A stretch of 64,000 nucleotides of DNA from Micromonospora coriariae (GTDB taxonomy: Bacteria > Actinomycetota > Actinomycetes > Mycobacteriales > Micromonosporaceae), in NCBI RefSeq assembly GCF_900091455.1, contig NZ_LT607412.1, positions 3,534,001 to 3,598,000 of the forward strand, in the 5' to 3' direction. The notes below the pieces were generated by a model. It was given only the letters and a program-made list of their open reading frames with translations. It made no database searches and was not told the origin of the DNA. Position 1 is the first letter of the stretch. Every line of letters starts with the position of its first letter. Below, piece by piece: positions 54,382 through 63,146 of this stretch. The position numbers and the translations under genes are program-made.

Positions 54382-55296
54382 GTGACACTGATCGCGACCC
54401 AGTCGCTCACCAAGACGTACGGAGGTCGGGTCACCGCGCTGGCCGACCTCACCGTCGCCGTCGAGCCGGGGATCATCGGCCTGGTGGGCGCGAACGGCGC
54501 CGGGAAATCCACGTTGATCAAGATCCTGCTCGGCCTGATCGCACCAACCAGCGGGCAGGTCTCGGTGCTCGGCATCGACCCGACCGCCGACCCGGCGGCC
54601 GTCCGCGCCCGGGTCGGCTACATGCCCGAGCACGACTGCCTCCCGCCGGACCTGTCCGCCGCCGAGCTGGTCACCCACCTCGGCCGGATGAGCGGCCTGC
54701 CGCGCACCGCGGCCCGCGAGCGGGCCTCGGAGGCGCTGCGGCACGTGGGGCTCTATGAGGAGCGCTACCGCCCGGTCGGTGGCTACTCCACCGGTATGAA
54801 GCAGCGGGTCAAGCTGGCGCAGGCACTGGTGCACGATCCCGACCTGCTGTTGCTCGACGAACCGACAAACGGGCTCGACCCGGCCGGGCGGGACGCCATG
54901 CTGGCGCTGGTGCACCGCATCGGCACCGAGTTCGGCATCTCCGTGCTGGTCTGTTCGCACCTGCTGGGCGAGGTGGAACGGATCTGCGACACGCTGATCG
55001 CCATCGACGGCGGCCGGTTGCTGCGCGCCGACAACATCTCCGCGATGACCTCGGCCACCGACGTGCTCGCCGTGGAGGTCAGCGAGGGCACCGAGGAACT
55101 CGCCGCCCGGCTCGCCGCGCTCGACCTGCCGGTGGCGCGGGACGGCCGGCTGCTGCTCGTACCGCTCGCCGACGACAGCACCTACGACCTGATCCTCGGC
55201 GCGGTCGCCGAGCTGGACCTGCCCCTGCACCGACTGGACCAGCGCCGGCACCGGGTGGCCGAACTCTTCGCCACGAGGGAGCTCTCCCATGCCTGA
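54382..55296 (+). CDS. ABC transporter ATP-binding protein (first pair)
   Basis: A 304-residue cytoplasmic ATPase. GTG 54382 starts directly with TLIATQSLTKTYGGRVTALA. Walker A is GANGAGKST, the signature is YSTGMKQRVKLAQAL, and Walker B is LLLLDEPTNGLD, followed by the H-loop in VCSHLLGEVERICD. The C-terminal 70 residues after the NBD are regulatory. The sequence class is that of ABC-2 exporters. It overlaps the next gene, its permease, by eight bases. Substrate unknown. Confidence 0.92.
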   Translation: MTLIATQSLTKTYGGRVTALADLTVAVEPGIIGLVGANGAGKSTLIKILLGLIAPTSGQVSVLGIDPTADPAAVRARVGYMPEHDCLPPDLSAAELVTHLGRMSGLPRTAARERASEALRHVGLYEERYRPVGGYSTGMKQRVKLAQALVHDPDLLLLDEPTNGLDPAGRDAMLALVHRIGTEFGISVLVCSHLLGEVERICDTLIAIDGGRLLRADNISAMTSATDVLAVEVSEGTEELAARLAALDLPVARDGRLLLVPLADDSTYDLILGAVAELDLPLHRLDQRRHRVAELFATRELSHA

Positions 55297-56194
55297 GCTG
55301 TCAACCGCCGCCGGGCGCTCCACGCCGACGGGCGTCATCCACGACATCGGCTACCAGCGCTACGAGGGCCCACGGCTGGGCCGCCGACAGGTCTTCGGCG
55401 CGCTCTACCTGCACGGTCTGCGCACCGCGTTCGGGTTCGGGCGCAGCGCCAAGGCCAAGATCTTCCCGTGGCTGGTGGTCGGCATCGTCTCCCTGGTCGC
55501 GGTGGCCCTGGCCGCGGTACGCAGCCAGATCGGCGAGCCGGTCGCCACGTACGCCCAGTTCGCCGACGCGATGAGCTGGCTGGTCATCTTCTTCGTCGCG
55601 GTCGTCGCTCCGGAGCTGGTCTCTCGGGACCTGCGCAGCGGTGTGCTGCCGCTGTACTTCTCCCGGCCGCTGCCGCGCGCCGACTACGCGCTGGCCAAGC
55701 TGCTGGCGCTGGTCACCGCCCTCTGGCTGCTGCTCGGCGGACCGCAGTTGCTGATGTTCCTGGGTGCCGCCTTCACCACCAAGCAGGGTATGCGCGGGGT
55801 GTGGAACGAGCTGCTCGACCTGCTGCCCGGGCTGCTCTACGCCGGGCTGTGGGCGGTGGTCTTCGCCTCGGTCGGGCTGCTGGTCGCCTCGCTGACCGGC
55901 AAGCGCGCCTTCGCCGCCGGTGGGGTGGTGGCGGTCTTCCTGATGACCACCCCGATCGTCGGGGTGCTGAGCATCCTGCCGTCGCGCGCCGCCAACGAGC
56001 TGGCCGGGCTCGCCTCGCCCTCCACGCTGGTGCAGGGGGTGGGCATCTGGTCGCTGGGTGACCTGCTGGTCGAGGGCGATCCGGGCGAGATGATGATCGG
56101 CGGGTTCGGCCCGGTCTACGCCCTGGCCGCCCTGCTGCTGGTCGCCGGCGCGACCGCCCTCCTGCTGGCTCGCTACCGGAAGGTCGCCTCCTGA
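55289..56194 (+). CDS. ABC-2 type permease (first pair)
   Basis: A 301-residue membrane protein, ATG 55289. A cytoplasmic lead (VIHDIGYQRYEGPRLGRRQV) that is typical of this actinobacterial permease group precedes six hydrophobic helices. ELVSRDLRSGVLPLYFSRPL followed by PRADYALAKL is the coupling segment found in ABC-2 permeases between helices 2 and 3. It should form the channel for the ATPase encoded just upstream. The next gene begins in its stop codon (TGATG). Confidence 0.87.
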   Translation: MPELSTAAGRSTPTGVIHDIGYQRYEGPRLGRRQVFGALYLHGLRTAFGFGRSAKAKIFPWLVVGIVSLVAVALAAVRSQIGEPVATYAQFADAMSWLVIFFVAVVAPELVSRDLRSGVLPLYFSRPLPRADYALAKLLALVTALWLLLGGPQLLMFLGAAFTTKQGMRGVWNELLDLLPGLLYAGLWAVVFASVGLLVASLTGKRAFAAGGVVAVFLMTTPIVGVLSILPSRAANELAGLASPSTLVQGVGIWSLGDLLVEGDPGEMMIGGFGPVYALAALLLVAGATALLLARYRKVAS

Positions 56195-57105
56195 TGAGCA
56201 CGCTGAGCCTGACCGGGGTGTCCCGGTGGTACGGCAACGTGGTCGCCGTCAACGACATCAGCATGGCGCTCGGGCCGGGAGTGACCGGCCTGCTCGGCCC
56301 GAACGGCGCCGGCAAGACCACGCTGCTGCACATGATGGCCGGGTTCCTCGCGCCGTCGCGGGGCACCGTGACCCTGGACGACGAGCCGACCTGGCGTAAC
56401 CCCGACGTCTACCGGCGGCTGGGGCTGGTCAGTGAACGGGAGGCGGTGCAGGGTTTCCTCACCGCGTACGAGTTCGTGCTGGCCAGCGCGAAGCTGCACC
56501 GGCTGGCCGACCCGGCGGCTGCGGCCCGGCGGGCCATCGACCTGGTGGAGCTGGAGTCGGCGCAGGACCGCCGGATCGGCACGTACTCTAAGGGCATGCG
56601 GCAGCGTGCCCGGGTGGCCGCCGCGTTGGTGCACGACCCGCAGGTGCTGCTGCTCGACGAGCCGTTCAACGGGATGGACCCGCGCCAGCGGCTGCACATG
56701 ATGCAGCTGCTGCACAGCCTGGGTGACGCCGGTCGGACGATCCTGTTCAGCTCGCACATCCTGGAGGAGGTCGAGCAGGTCTCCGGGACGGTGCAGGTGA
56801 TGGTGGCCGGGCGGTTGGCGGCGTCCGGCGACTTCCGGACCATCCGCCGGTTGATGACCAATCGCCCGCACGTGTTCGCGGTGCGCTCCACCGACGACCG
56901 GGCCCTGGCCGTCGCGCTGATCGCCGAGCCGTCGGTCAGTGGGGTCGAGTTGGACCCGACCGGCCTGACCGTGCGGGCCGGTGACTACGGCGCCTTCACC
57001 CGGGCGCTACCCCGGATCGCGCTCAAGCAAGGCATCCGGGTGCGCCAGCTGGTGCCGTCCGACGAGTCTCTGGAGAGCGTCTTCTCCTACCTGGTGGAGG
57101 CCTGA
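56194..57105 (+). CDS. ABC transporter ATP-binding protein (second pair)
   Basis: A 303-residue ATPase. ATG 56194 shares one base with the previous stop. Walker A GPNGAGKTT, signature YSKGMRQRARVAAAL, Walker B VLLLDEPFNGMD, and SSHILEEVEQVSG. It is distinct in sequence from the first NBD, so the operon encodes two different ATPase/permease pairs that may act together as one heteromeric exporter or as two. Substrate unknown. Confidence 0.92.
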   Translation: MSTLSLTGVSRWYGNVVAVNDISMALGPGVTGLLGPNGAGKTTLLHMMAGFLAPSRGTVTLDDEPTWRNPDVYRRLGLVSEREAVQGFLTAYEFVLASAKLHRLADPAAAARRAIDLVELESAQDRRIGTYSKGMRQRARVAAALVHDPQVLLLDEPFNGMDPRQRLHMMQLLHSLGDAGRTILFSSHILEEVEQVSGTVQVMVAGRLAASGDFRTIRRLMTNRPHVFAVRSTDDRALAVALIAEPSVSGVELDPTGLTVRAGDYGAFTRALPRIALKQGIRVRQLVPSDESLESVFSYLVEA

Positions 57106-57106
57106 C

Positions 57107-57817
57107 ATGTCGACAATTAGCTGGATCACCGCACGCGGGCTGTTCGGCCGGCGTCGATTCCTGCTGCTGCTTCCGTTGCCGTTGGTGCTGCTCGGGCTGG
57201 CCGTGCTCTGCCGGTCGTTGGGGGTGGACCCGGGCGAGTGGGGGCCGCCGGTGCTGGTCGGCCTCGGGCTGGCCGTGGTGCTGCCGGTGGTGGCGCTGAT
57301 CATCGGCACGGGCGTGTTGGGCGCCGAGATCGACGACGGCACTGTGGTGCACATCCTGACCAAGCCGCTGCCGCGCTGGCAGATCGTGCTGCCGAAGCTC
57401 GCGGTGGCCGCCGCGGTCACCGCGGTCACCGTGGCGGTGCCGCTCTACGTCGCGGGCGTGCTCGCCGATTCGGTACGCCTCGGCCTGGCGCTGGCGGTCG
57501 CGGCGGCGCTCGGCGCGCTGGCGTACTCGGCGTTGTTCCTCGCGCTCAGCCTGGTCACCAGGCGGCCGGTGCTGCTCGGGCTGGTCTACGTGCTGATCTG
57601 GGAGGGGCTGCTGGGCAACTTCGTCAGCGGCACCAAGGTGCTCTCCATCCAGCAGTACGTGATCGCCCTCGCCGACCGGCTCGCCCCCACCGGGCTGCTG
57701 GAGACCACGGTGTCGGTGCCGGTGGCGTCGGTGATGACCGCGCTGGTCAGCGTCGGCTTCACAGTGCTGGCCATCGACCGCCTGCGCTCGTTCAGCGTGG
57801 CCGGCGAGACGAGCTGA
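57107..57817 (+). CDS. ABC-2 type permease (second pair)
   Basis: A 236-residue membrane protein. ATG 57107 is one base after the preceding stop; GGTGGAGG lies upstream. About six hydrophobic helices are predicted: LLLLPLPLVLLGLAVLCRSL first, then VVLPVVALIIGTGVLGAEID, and DDGTVVHILTKPLPRWQIVL as the coupling segment matching the first permease's. It is shorter than the first permease because it lacks the long N-terminal lead. Last of four overlapping ABC genes. Confidence 0.85.
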   Translation: MSTISWITARGLFGRRRFLLLLPLPLVLLGLAVLCRSLGVDPGEWGPPVLVGLGLAVVLPVVALIIGTGVLGAEIDDGTVVHILTKPLPRWQIVLPKLAVAAAVTAVTVAVPLYVAGVLADSVRLGLALAVAAALGALAYSALFLALSLVTRRPVLLGLVYVLIWEGLLGNFVSGTKVLSIQQYVIALADRLAPTGLLETTVSVPVASVMTALVSVGFTVLAIDRLRSFSVAGETS

Positions 57818-57904
57818 ACCGGTTGCGAGTTGCTGTTCCGGCCAGCCACCGCCCGGCGGTAGGGCTGGCCGGATGGACCGGCAGGGGCGTCGCCGGCCAG
57901 GCTG

Positions 57905-58555
57905 GTGGGCGTGAGCGTCGAACTGGAGCGGATGTCGTTGGCTGAGCCGTACTCCCGGAGCAGCCGGCCCTGGCTGACCAGCCTGGCGGTCGCCGGGCTG
58001 GCCTGCGCCACTGTCGCGACGGCGGCTCAGGGCAGCGGACGGTTCCACTGGTGGGCCGGGTTCATCCTGATCCCGGGCGCGTTGATCGCGGCCAGCGGCG
58101 GGCCGCTGCTGGCCCGGCGCGGGGGACGCGCCTTCGCCGGTTACGTCATCGCCTGCGTCGGCACGCTGGTGTTCGCGGTGGGCGCCCTGCTGATGTTCGG
58201 TGTGATGGGCCGGGGCTGGCCGGTGCTGGTGGTGTTGCCCTGCCTGGCGGTCGCCGGCACCTACCTGTGGCGGGCGGCCCACCCGCTGGCCCGTGGCCTG
58301 CACCGGGCGGTGGCCCTGCTCGCGCTCACCGGCGCGTTGCTCGGTCTGACCCTGCAACTGATCCGGGTGGATCTGATCCACCTGGAGACTGGCTGGTGGG
58401 GCGCTTTCCTGATGCTGGCCGGGGCGATCGTGCTGGGCAACGCCGTCGAGCTGACCCGGCACCGGATGCCGTACCGGCTTCAGGCGATCACCCTGCTGGT
58501 CGGCCCGGCGGTGGTCTCGATCCTGCTCGGCCTGCGCTTCCTGCGCGGCTGGTGA
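57905..58555 (+). CDS. Membrane protein of unknown function
   Basis: A 216-residue protein with about six hydrophobic segments (for example LTSLAVAGLACATVATAA and VGALLMFGVMGRGWPVLVVL) and no recognised domain. Starts at GTG 57905, GTG 57911 or ATG 57932 (with GGAG upstream) are possible; the earliest is given. It lies 87 bases after the ABC operon in the same direction and may be cotranscribed, but a link to transport is only positional. A family C repeat starts right after its stop. Confidence 0.7.
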   Translation: MGVSVELERMSLAEPYSRSSRPWLTSLAVAGLACATVATAAQGSGRFHWWAGFILIPGALIAASGGPLLARRGGRAFAGYVIACVGTLVFAVGALLMFGVMGRGWPVLVVLPCLAVAGTYLWRAAHPLARGLHRAVALLALTGALLGLTLQLIRVDLIHLETGWWGAFLMLAGAIVLGNAVELTRHRMPYRLQAITLLVGPAVVSILLGLRFLRGW

Positions 58556-58558
58556 GCT

Positions 58559-58610
58559 GTTAGGAAGGGTCCCTTCTTATGCACCAGGCGTTAAGAAGGG
58601 GCCCTTCCTT
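58559..58610. repeat. Dispersed palindromic element, family C copy 2
   Basis: GGAAGGGTCCCTTCTTA (58563-58579) pairs with TAAGAAGGGGCCCTTCC (58592-58608) with one mismatch; the loop holds GCACCAGGCG. Loop and right arm match the reverse complement of the copy at 46856. It fills nearly the whole gap between convergent stops at 58555 and 58616, so it may terminate both genes. Confidence 0.78.
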
Positions 58611-58615
58611 GCGGG

Positions 58616-61180
58616 TCAGAAGGCGCAGGCGATGACGAGTTCCGGGGTGCGGTCGGGGAGCAGATCGAGCTTGCCGATCCGGCCGGCCGCGCGCAGGTCG
58701 TCGGCGACCAGGGTGAGCTGGTCCAGCAGCGCCGCCGGGCCGAGCGCCTCGGCCAGCGGCACCTCCGCCTTCATCGACAGCTTCCGCTCCGACTTGGCCC
58801 GCCGCACCTGGCTCAGCGCGTCGCCGGCCAGCCGCAGCAGCGCCGGTTCGCCCGTTCCCTCGATCGCCCGGGCCACCTCGTGGGTGGTGGGCCAGGGCGC
58901 CCGGTGCACCGAGCCGTACCGCCACCAGGACCAGACCTCCTCTGTGACGTACGGCAGGACCGGGGCGAACAGTCGCAACTGCACCGACAGCGCCGAGGCC
59001 AGCGCGGCCCGGGCGGAGTCGGCCGCCGCTCCGGTGCCGTACGCGCGCTCCTTGACCAGCTCGATGTAGTCGTCGCAGAACCGCCAGAAGAACGCCTCGG
59101 TCACCTGCAACGCCGCCGTGTGGTCGTAGGAGTCGAAGGCGGCGCCCGCGGCGGTGACCACGGTGGCCAACTCGGCGAGCATTGCCCGGTCCAGCGGCGC
59201 GGTCGCCGGGGCGCGCAGCGCGTCCGCGGCTCCCAACCCGAGCGCGAACTTCGACGCGTTGAGCAGTTTGGTGGCCAGCCGCCGGCCCACCTTGATCTGC
59301 GCCGGGTCGAACGCCAGGTCCATGCCGGGCTTGCCGCTGGCCGCCCAGTAGCGCACCGCGTCCGAGCCGTGCTGCTCCAGCAACGCCAGCGGGGTGACCA
59401 CGTTCCCCTTGGACTTGGCCATCTTCTTGTGGTCCGGGTCGAGGATCCAGCCGGAGAGCACGGTGTCCCGCCAGGGCAGCACCCCGTGCTCCAGGTGCGA
59501 CCGGACCACGCTGTCGAAGAGCCAGGTCCGGATGATCTCCTGCCCCTGCGGGCGGAGGTCCATGGGGAAGACCTGGGCGAACAGCTCCGGGTCGGTCTCC
59601 CAGCCACCGACGATCTGCGGGGTCAGCGACGAGGTGGCCCAGGTGTCCAGCACGTCCGGATCACCGACGAAGCCGCCCGGCCGGCCACGCTGCGATTCGT
59701 CGTAGCCGGATGGCGGGTCGGTGGATGGATCGACCGGCAGCGCGGACTCGTCCGGCGTGAGAGGCTGGGACCAGTCCGGCTCGCCAGCGTTGTCGAGCCG
59801 GTACCACACCGGCACCGGCACCCCGAAGAAGCGCTGCCGGCTGACCAGCCAGTCGCCGGTCAGGCCGCCCACCCAGTTGTCGTAGCGGTGCTTCATGTGC
59901 GCCGGCACCCAGTGCAGTTCCTCACCCCGGGCCAGCAGCGTCGCCCGCAGGTCGGCATCCCGACCGCCGTTGCGCAGGTACCACTGCCGGGTCGAGACGA
60001 TCTCCAATGGCCGGTCGCCGCGTTCGTAGAACTTCACCGGGTGGGTGATCGGGCGTGGCTCGCCGATCAGGTCACCCGCGTCGGCGAGCATGCCGACGAT
60101 CTCCCGCCGAGCACCGTTGACGGTCTGCCCGGCCAGTGCCGCGTACGGCTGCGCCGGCACCCCGGCCGGCGGCTCGGGGAGCAGCCGGCCGTCCCGGCCG
60201 ATCACCACCCGGGTGTCCAGCCGCAGCTCGCGCCACCAGGTCACGTCGGTCAGGTCGCCGAACGTGCAGACCATCGCGACGCCGGTGCCCTTGGCCGGGT
60301 CGGCCAGCGGATGGGCGTACACCGGCACCTCGACGCCGAACAGCGGGCTGCGCGCCGTGCCGCCCACCAGGTCGGCGTACCGCTCGTCGTCCGGATGGCA
60401 GACCAGCGCCACGCACGCCGGCAGCAGCTCGGGCCGGGTGGTGTCGATCAGCACCTCCCGCCCGCCCGGTCCGGTGAACCGCAGCCGGTGGTAGGCGCCG
60501 GGCCGCTCCCGGTCCTCCAGTTCGGCCTGGGCGACCGCGGTGGCGAAGCCCACGTCCCACAGCGTCGGCGCCTCCGCCTGGTACGCCTCACCCCGGTGCA
60601 CGTTGCGCAGGAACGCCCGCTGGCTGGTCGCCCGGGCCACCCGGCCGATCGTGGTGTACGTCAGGGACCAGTCCACGGAGAGCCCGAGCCGCCGCCAGAG
60701 CGCCTCGAAGGCCTGCTCGTCGACGACCGTCAACCGCTCGCACAGCTCGATGAAGTTGCGCCGGGAGATCGGGGTGGGGTCGCGGCGGGCGGCGTCGTCG
60801 ACCGGGGTCGCCGGTGGCCGCCACACCGGGTCGTACGGCAGCGCCGGGTCGCACCGGACGCCGTACACGTTCTGCACCCGACGCTCGGTGGGCAGGCCGT
60901 TGTCGTCCCAGCCCATCGGGTAGAAGACCGCCTTACCGCGCATCCGCTGGTAGCGGGCAGTCGTGTCGGCGTGGGTGTACGAGAAGACGTGTCCCATGTG
61001 CAGTTCGCCCGATACGGTCGGCGGCGGGGTGTCGATCGAGTACACGTCGGCACGTCCCTTCGCGCGGTCGAACGCGTACGTGCCCTCCTCCTGCCAGCGG
61101 CGTGCCCAGCTCTCCTCGAGCCCGTCCAAACTCGGACGCTCGGGGACGCCGGCGCGGGCCGTCCTCGCCGTTTCGGTCAT
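58616..61180 (-). CDS. valS: Valine-tRNA ligase
   Basis: An 854-residue class I synthetase charging tRNA-Val. The HIGH motif is HMGH at 61-64 (SGELHMGHVFSYTHAD), and the KMSKS motif is KMAKS at 586-590. The editing (CP1) domain with LIDTTRPELLPACVALVCHP and GTGVAMVCTFGD lies between. The C-terminus holds the anticodon-binding domain and lacks a long coiled-coil arm. ATG 61180 is preferred: TACGAT ends six bases upstream, implying a leaderless transcript; an in-frame start at 61234 has no support. Confidence 0.95.
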   Translation of the reverse strand: MTETARTARAGVPERPSLDGLEESWARRWQEEGTYAFDRAKGRADVYSIDTPPPTVSGELHMGHVFSYTHADTTARYQRMRGKAVFYPMGWDDNGLPTERRVQNVYGVRCDPALPYDPVWRPPATPVDDAARRDPTPISRRNFIELCERLTVVDEQAFEALWRRLGLSVDWSLTYTTIGRVARATSQRAFLRNVHRGEAYQAEAPTLWDVGFATAVAQAELEDRERPGAYHRLRFTGPGGREVLIDTTRPELLPACVALVCHPDDERYADLVGGTARSPLFGVEVPVYAHPLADPAKGTGVAMVCTFGDLTDVTWWRELRLDTRVVIGRDGRLLPEPPAGVPAQPYAALAGQTVNGARREIVGMLADAGDLIGEPRPITHPVKFYERGDRPLEIVSTRQWYLRNGGRDADLRATLLARGEELHWVPAHMKHRYDNWVGGLTGDWLVSRQRFFGVPVPVWYRLDNAGEPDWSQPLTPDESALPVDPSTDPPSGYDESQRGRPGGFVGDPDVLDTWATSSLTPQIVGGWETDPELFAQVFPMDLRPQGQEIIRTWLFDSVVRSHLEHGVLPWRDTVLSGWILDPDHKKMAKSKGNVVTPLALLEQHGSDAVRYWAASGKPGMDLAFDPAQIKVGRRLATKLLNASKFALGLGAADALRAPATAPLDRAMLAELATVVTAAGAAFDSYDHTAALQVTEAFFWRFCDDYIELVKERAYGTGAAADSARAALASALSVQLRLFAPVLPYVTEEVWSWWRYGSVHRAPWPTTHEVARAIEGTGEPALLRLAGDALSQVRRAKSERKLSMKAEVPLAEALGPAALLDQLTLVADDLRAAGRIGKLDLLPDRTPELVIACAF

Positions 61181-61186
61181 CCTGCG

Positions 61187-61192
61187 ATCGTA
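61187..61192 (-). promoter_or_regulatory. -10 element (TACGAT) for leaderless valS
   Basis: On the minus strand TACGAT is followed by six bases and then ATG 61180, the best-fit TAnnnT spacing for a leaderless start in this window. No T-box or leader structure lies upstream, unlike many synthetase genes of Firmicutes. Confidence 0.55.
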
Positions 61193-61268
61193 GGCACCAC
61201 CTCGGGGCCGGGCCACGTAGTTGCCGCCCAACACCCCGCCCGGCCGGGAAGAACGACGCGGCTCGTGG

Positions 61269-63146
61269 CTAGACCAGCGATTCGCGCCACTGCCGGTGCA
61301 GTGCCGCGTACCGGCCGTCGGCCTCGGCCAGCACGGCGGGCGGGCCGTCCTCGACGACCCTCCCCCCGTCGAGGACGAGTACCCGGTCAGCGGTCTCCAC
61401 CGTGGAAAGTCGATGCGCGATAACCAGTGCTGTCCGGTCCCGCAGGATGGTGCCGAGCGCCCGCTGCACCAGCCGCTCGGTCGGCACGTCCAGCGAGGAC
61501 GTCGCCTCGTCCAGGATCAGGACGGTCGGATCGGCCAGGAAGGCGCGGGCGAACGCGACCAGCTGCCGCTGCCCGGCGGAGAGCCGGCCGCCGCGCCGGT
61601 GCACCTGGGTGTCGTACCCCTCGGGCAGCGCGGCGATGAACTCGTGCGCGCCGATCGCCTGGGCGGCGGCCTGCACCGCGGCGTCGTCGGCGTCCGGCCG
61701 GCCGAACCGGATGTTCTCCGCCACGGTGCCGCTGAACAGGTGGTTCTCCTGGGTCACCAGCACCACCGCGCGGCGGAGGTCGGCGTCGCTCACGTCGCGC
61801 AGGTCGGTCCCGTCCAGCCGGACCGTGCCGGCGTCCGGGTCGTGGAACCGGGCCACCAGCTTGGCGATTGTCGACTTGCCCGCGCCGGTCGGCCCGATCA
61901 GCGCGACGGTCTGCCCGGCCGGCACGGTCAGCTCCAGCCCGGCGAGGATCGGGGTGTCCGCGCGGTAGCCGAAGGAGACCGCGCGAAAGGTCAGCTCGCC
62001 GCGGCCGGCGCCGTTCGGCAGCGGCACCGGCCGGGCCGGCTCGGCGACCGCTGGCCGCTCGTCCAGCACCCCGGCCAGCTTCTCCAGGGCGGCGGTGGCC
62101 GACTGGAGCGAGTTGTAGAACTGGCTGAGCTCCTGCATCGGCTCGAAGAAGCGACGCAGGTAGAGCAGGAACGCGGCGAGCACCCCGACCTCGGTCCGCC
62201 CGCCGAGCACCCGCCAGCCGCCGTAGCAGAGCACCACCGCCACTGTGACGTTGCCGATCAGCTTGATCGCCGGGGAGTACGTGGCGATCAGCCGGAACGC
62301 GTGCAGGCTGCTCGACCGGTAGTCGTCACCGAGCGACACGAAGATCCGCTGGTTACGTGGCTCCCGGCGGAACGCCTGCACCGCCCGGATGCCCCGCATC
62401 GACTCGACGAAGTGCACGATGACCAGCGCGACCGCCTCCCGGGTCCGCCGGTAGGCGCTGGCCGACGCCCGCGCGAACCAGCGCGAGAGCCAGAACAGGA
62501 ACGGGAAGGCGAGCAGCGTCACCGCTGCCAGCGGCAGGTCCAGCCAGAGCAGGATGGCGGCCACCGACAGGATCGACAGCCCGGCGAGCACCAGGCTGTC
62601 GATCCCGCCGTCGACCAGCTCGGCGATCGAGTCGAGGTCACTGGTGAGCCGGGAGACCATCCGGCCGGAGGTGTACCGCTCGTGGAAGCCCACCGACAGT
62701 CGCAGGAAGTGCCCGAACACCCGCTGCCGCAGGTCCAGCAGGACGGCCTGGCCGATCCGGGCGGACAGGGCGAGGAAGCCGCGCCGGGCCGCGTACTCGG
62801 TCACCGCGGCGGCGGCGAACGCCCCGGCGACGGCGGCGAGCGGGCCGGGGTTGCCGGCCCGCAGCGGCGCGATGGCCCGATCGATGCCGATCATGACCAG
62901 GTACGGGCCGGCCATCGCGGCGGCGTTCTGGGCCAGCAGCAGGCTGACCGCGGCGGCGAGTCGCCCCCGGTGCGGGCGGAGCAGATCGGCCAGCAGTGCC
63001 CGGCTGTGCCGGCGCAGCCGGGTCACCGCCTCGGGGGTGCTCTCCTCGGCCCGGCTGCGGTCGGCCTCCGGGTCGGTGGCCGTCCCACGCCACCGGGTCA
63101 GCTCCGGCTCCTCCCCGGGTGGATCGGCCTGCTCCGGCACGCTCAC
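61269..63146 (-). CDS. ABC exporter half-transporter (membrane + ATPase), second subunit
   Basis: A 625-residue type IV ABC exporter subunit. Residues about 50-340 hold six membrane helices ([20 protein letters not shown] and others). The nucleotide-binding domain (about 375-600) has Walker [11 protein letters not shown]-loop [20 protein letters not shown], signature [17 protein letters not shown] (LSAGQ instead of LSGGQ), Walker B with catalytic Glu in [12 protein letters not shown], and the H-loop [12 protein letters not shown] 63146 overlaps the previous gene's stop by four bases. The two proteins should form a heterodimer; substrate unknown, possibly a drug, lipid or peptide. Confidence 0.92.
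   Translation of the reverse strand: MSVPEQADPPGEEPELTRWRGTATDPEADRSRAEESTPEAVTRLRRHSRALLADLLRPHRGRLAAAVSLLLAQNAAAMAGPYLVMIGIDRAIAPLRAGNPGPLAAVAGAFAAAAVTEYAARRGFLALSARIGQAVLLDLRQRVFGHFLRLSVGFHERYTSGRMVSRLTSDLDSIAELVDGGIDSLVLAGLSILSVAAILLWLDLPLAAVTLLAFPFLFWLSRWFARASASAYRRTREAVALVIVHFVESMRGIRAVQAFRREPRNQRIFVSLGDDYRSSSLHAFRLIATYSPAIKLIGNVTVAVVLCYGGWRVLGGRTEVGVLAAFLLYLRRFFEPMQELSQFYNSLQSATAALEKLAGVLDERPAVAEPARPVPLPNGAGRGELTFRAVSFGYRADTPILAGLELTVPAGQTVALIGPTGAGKSTIAKLVARFHDPDAGTVRLDGTDLRDVSDADLRRAVVLVTQENHLFSGTVAENIRFGRPDADDAAVQAAAQAIGAHEFIAALPEGYDTQVHRRGGRLSAGQRQLVAFARAFLADPTVLILDEATSSLDVPTERLVQRALGTILRDRTALVIAHRLSTVETADRVLVLDGGRVVEDGPPAVLAEADGRYAALHRQWRESLV

Noticed and set aside
61181..61268. 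T-box or leader regulation of valS
   Set aside because: Only 88 bases separate valS from the next gene, and the -10 is six bases from the start, leaving no leader.
58880..61423. Long plus-strand frame opposite valS
   Set aside because: Mirror of the valS codons; no recognisable protein features.
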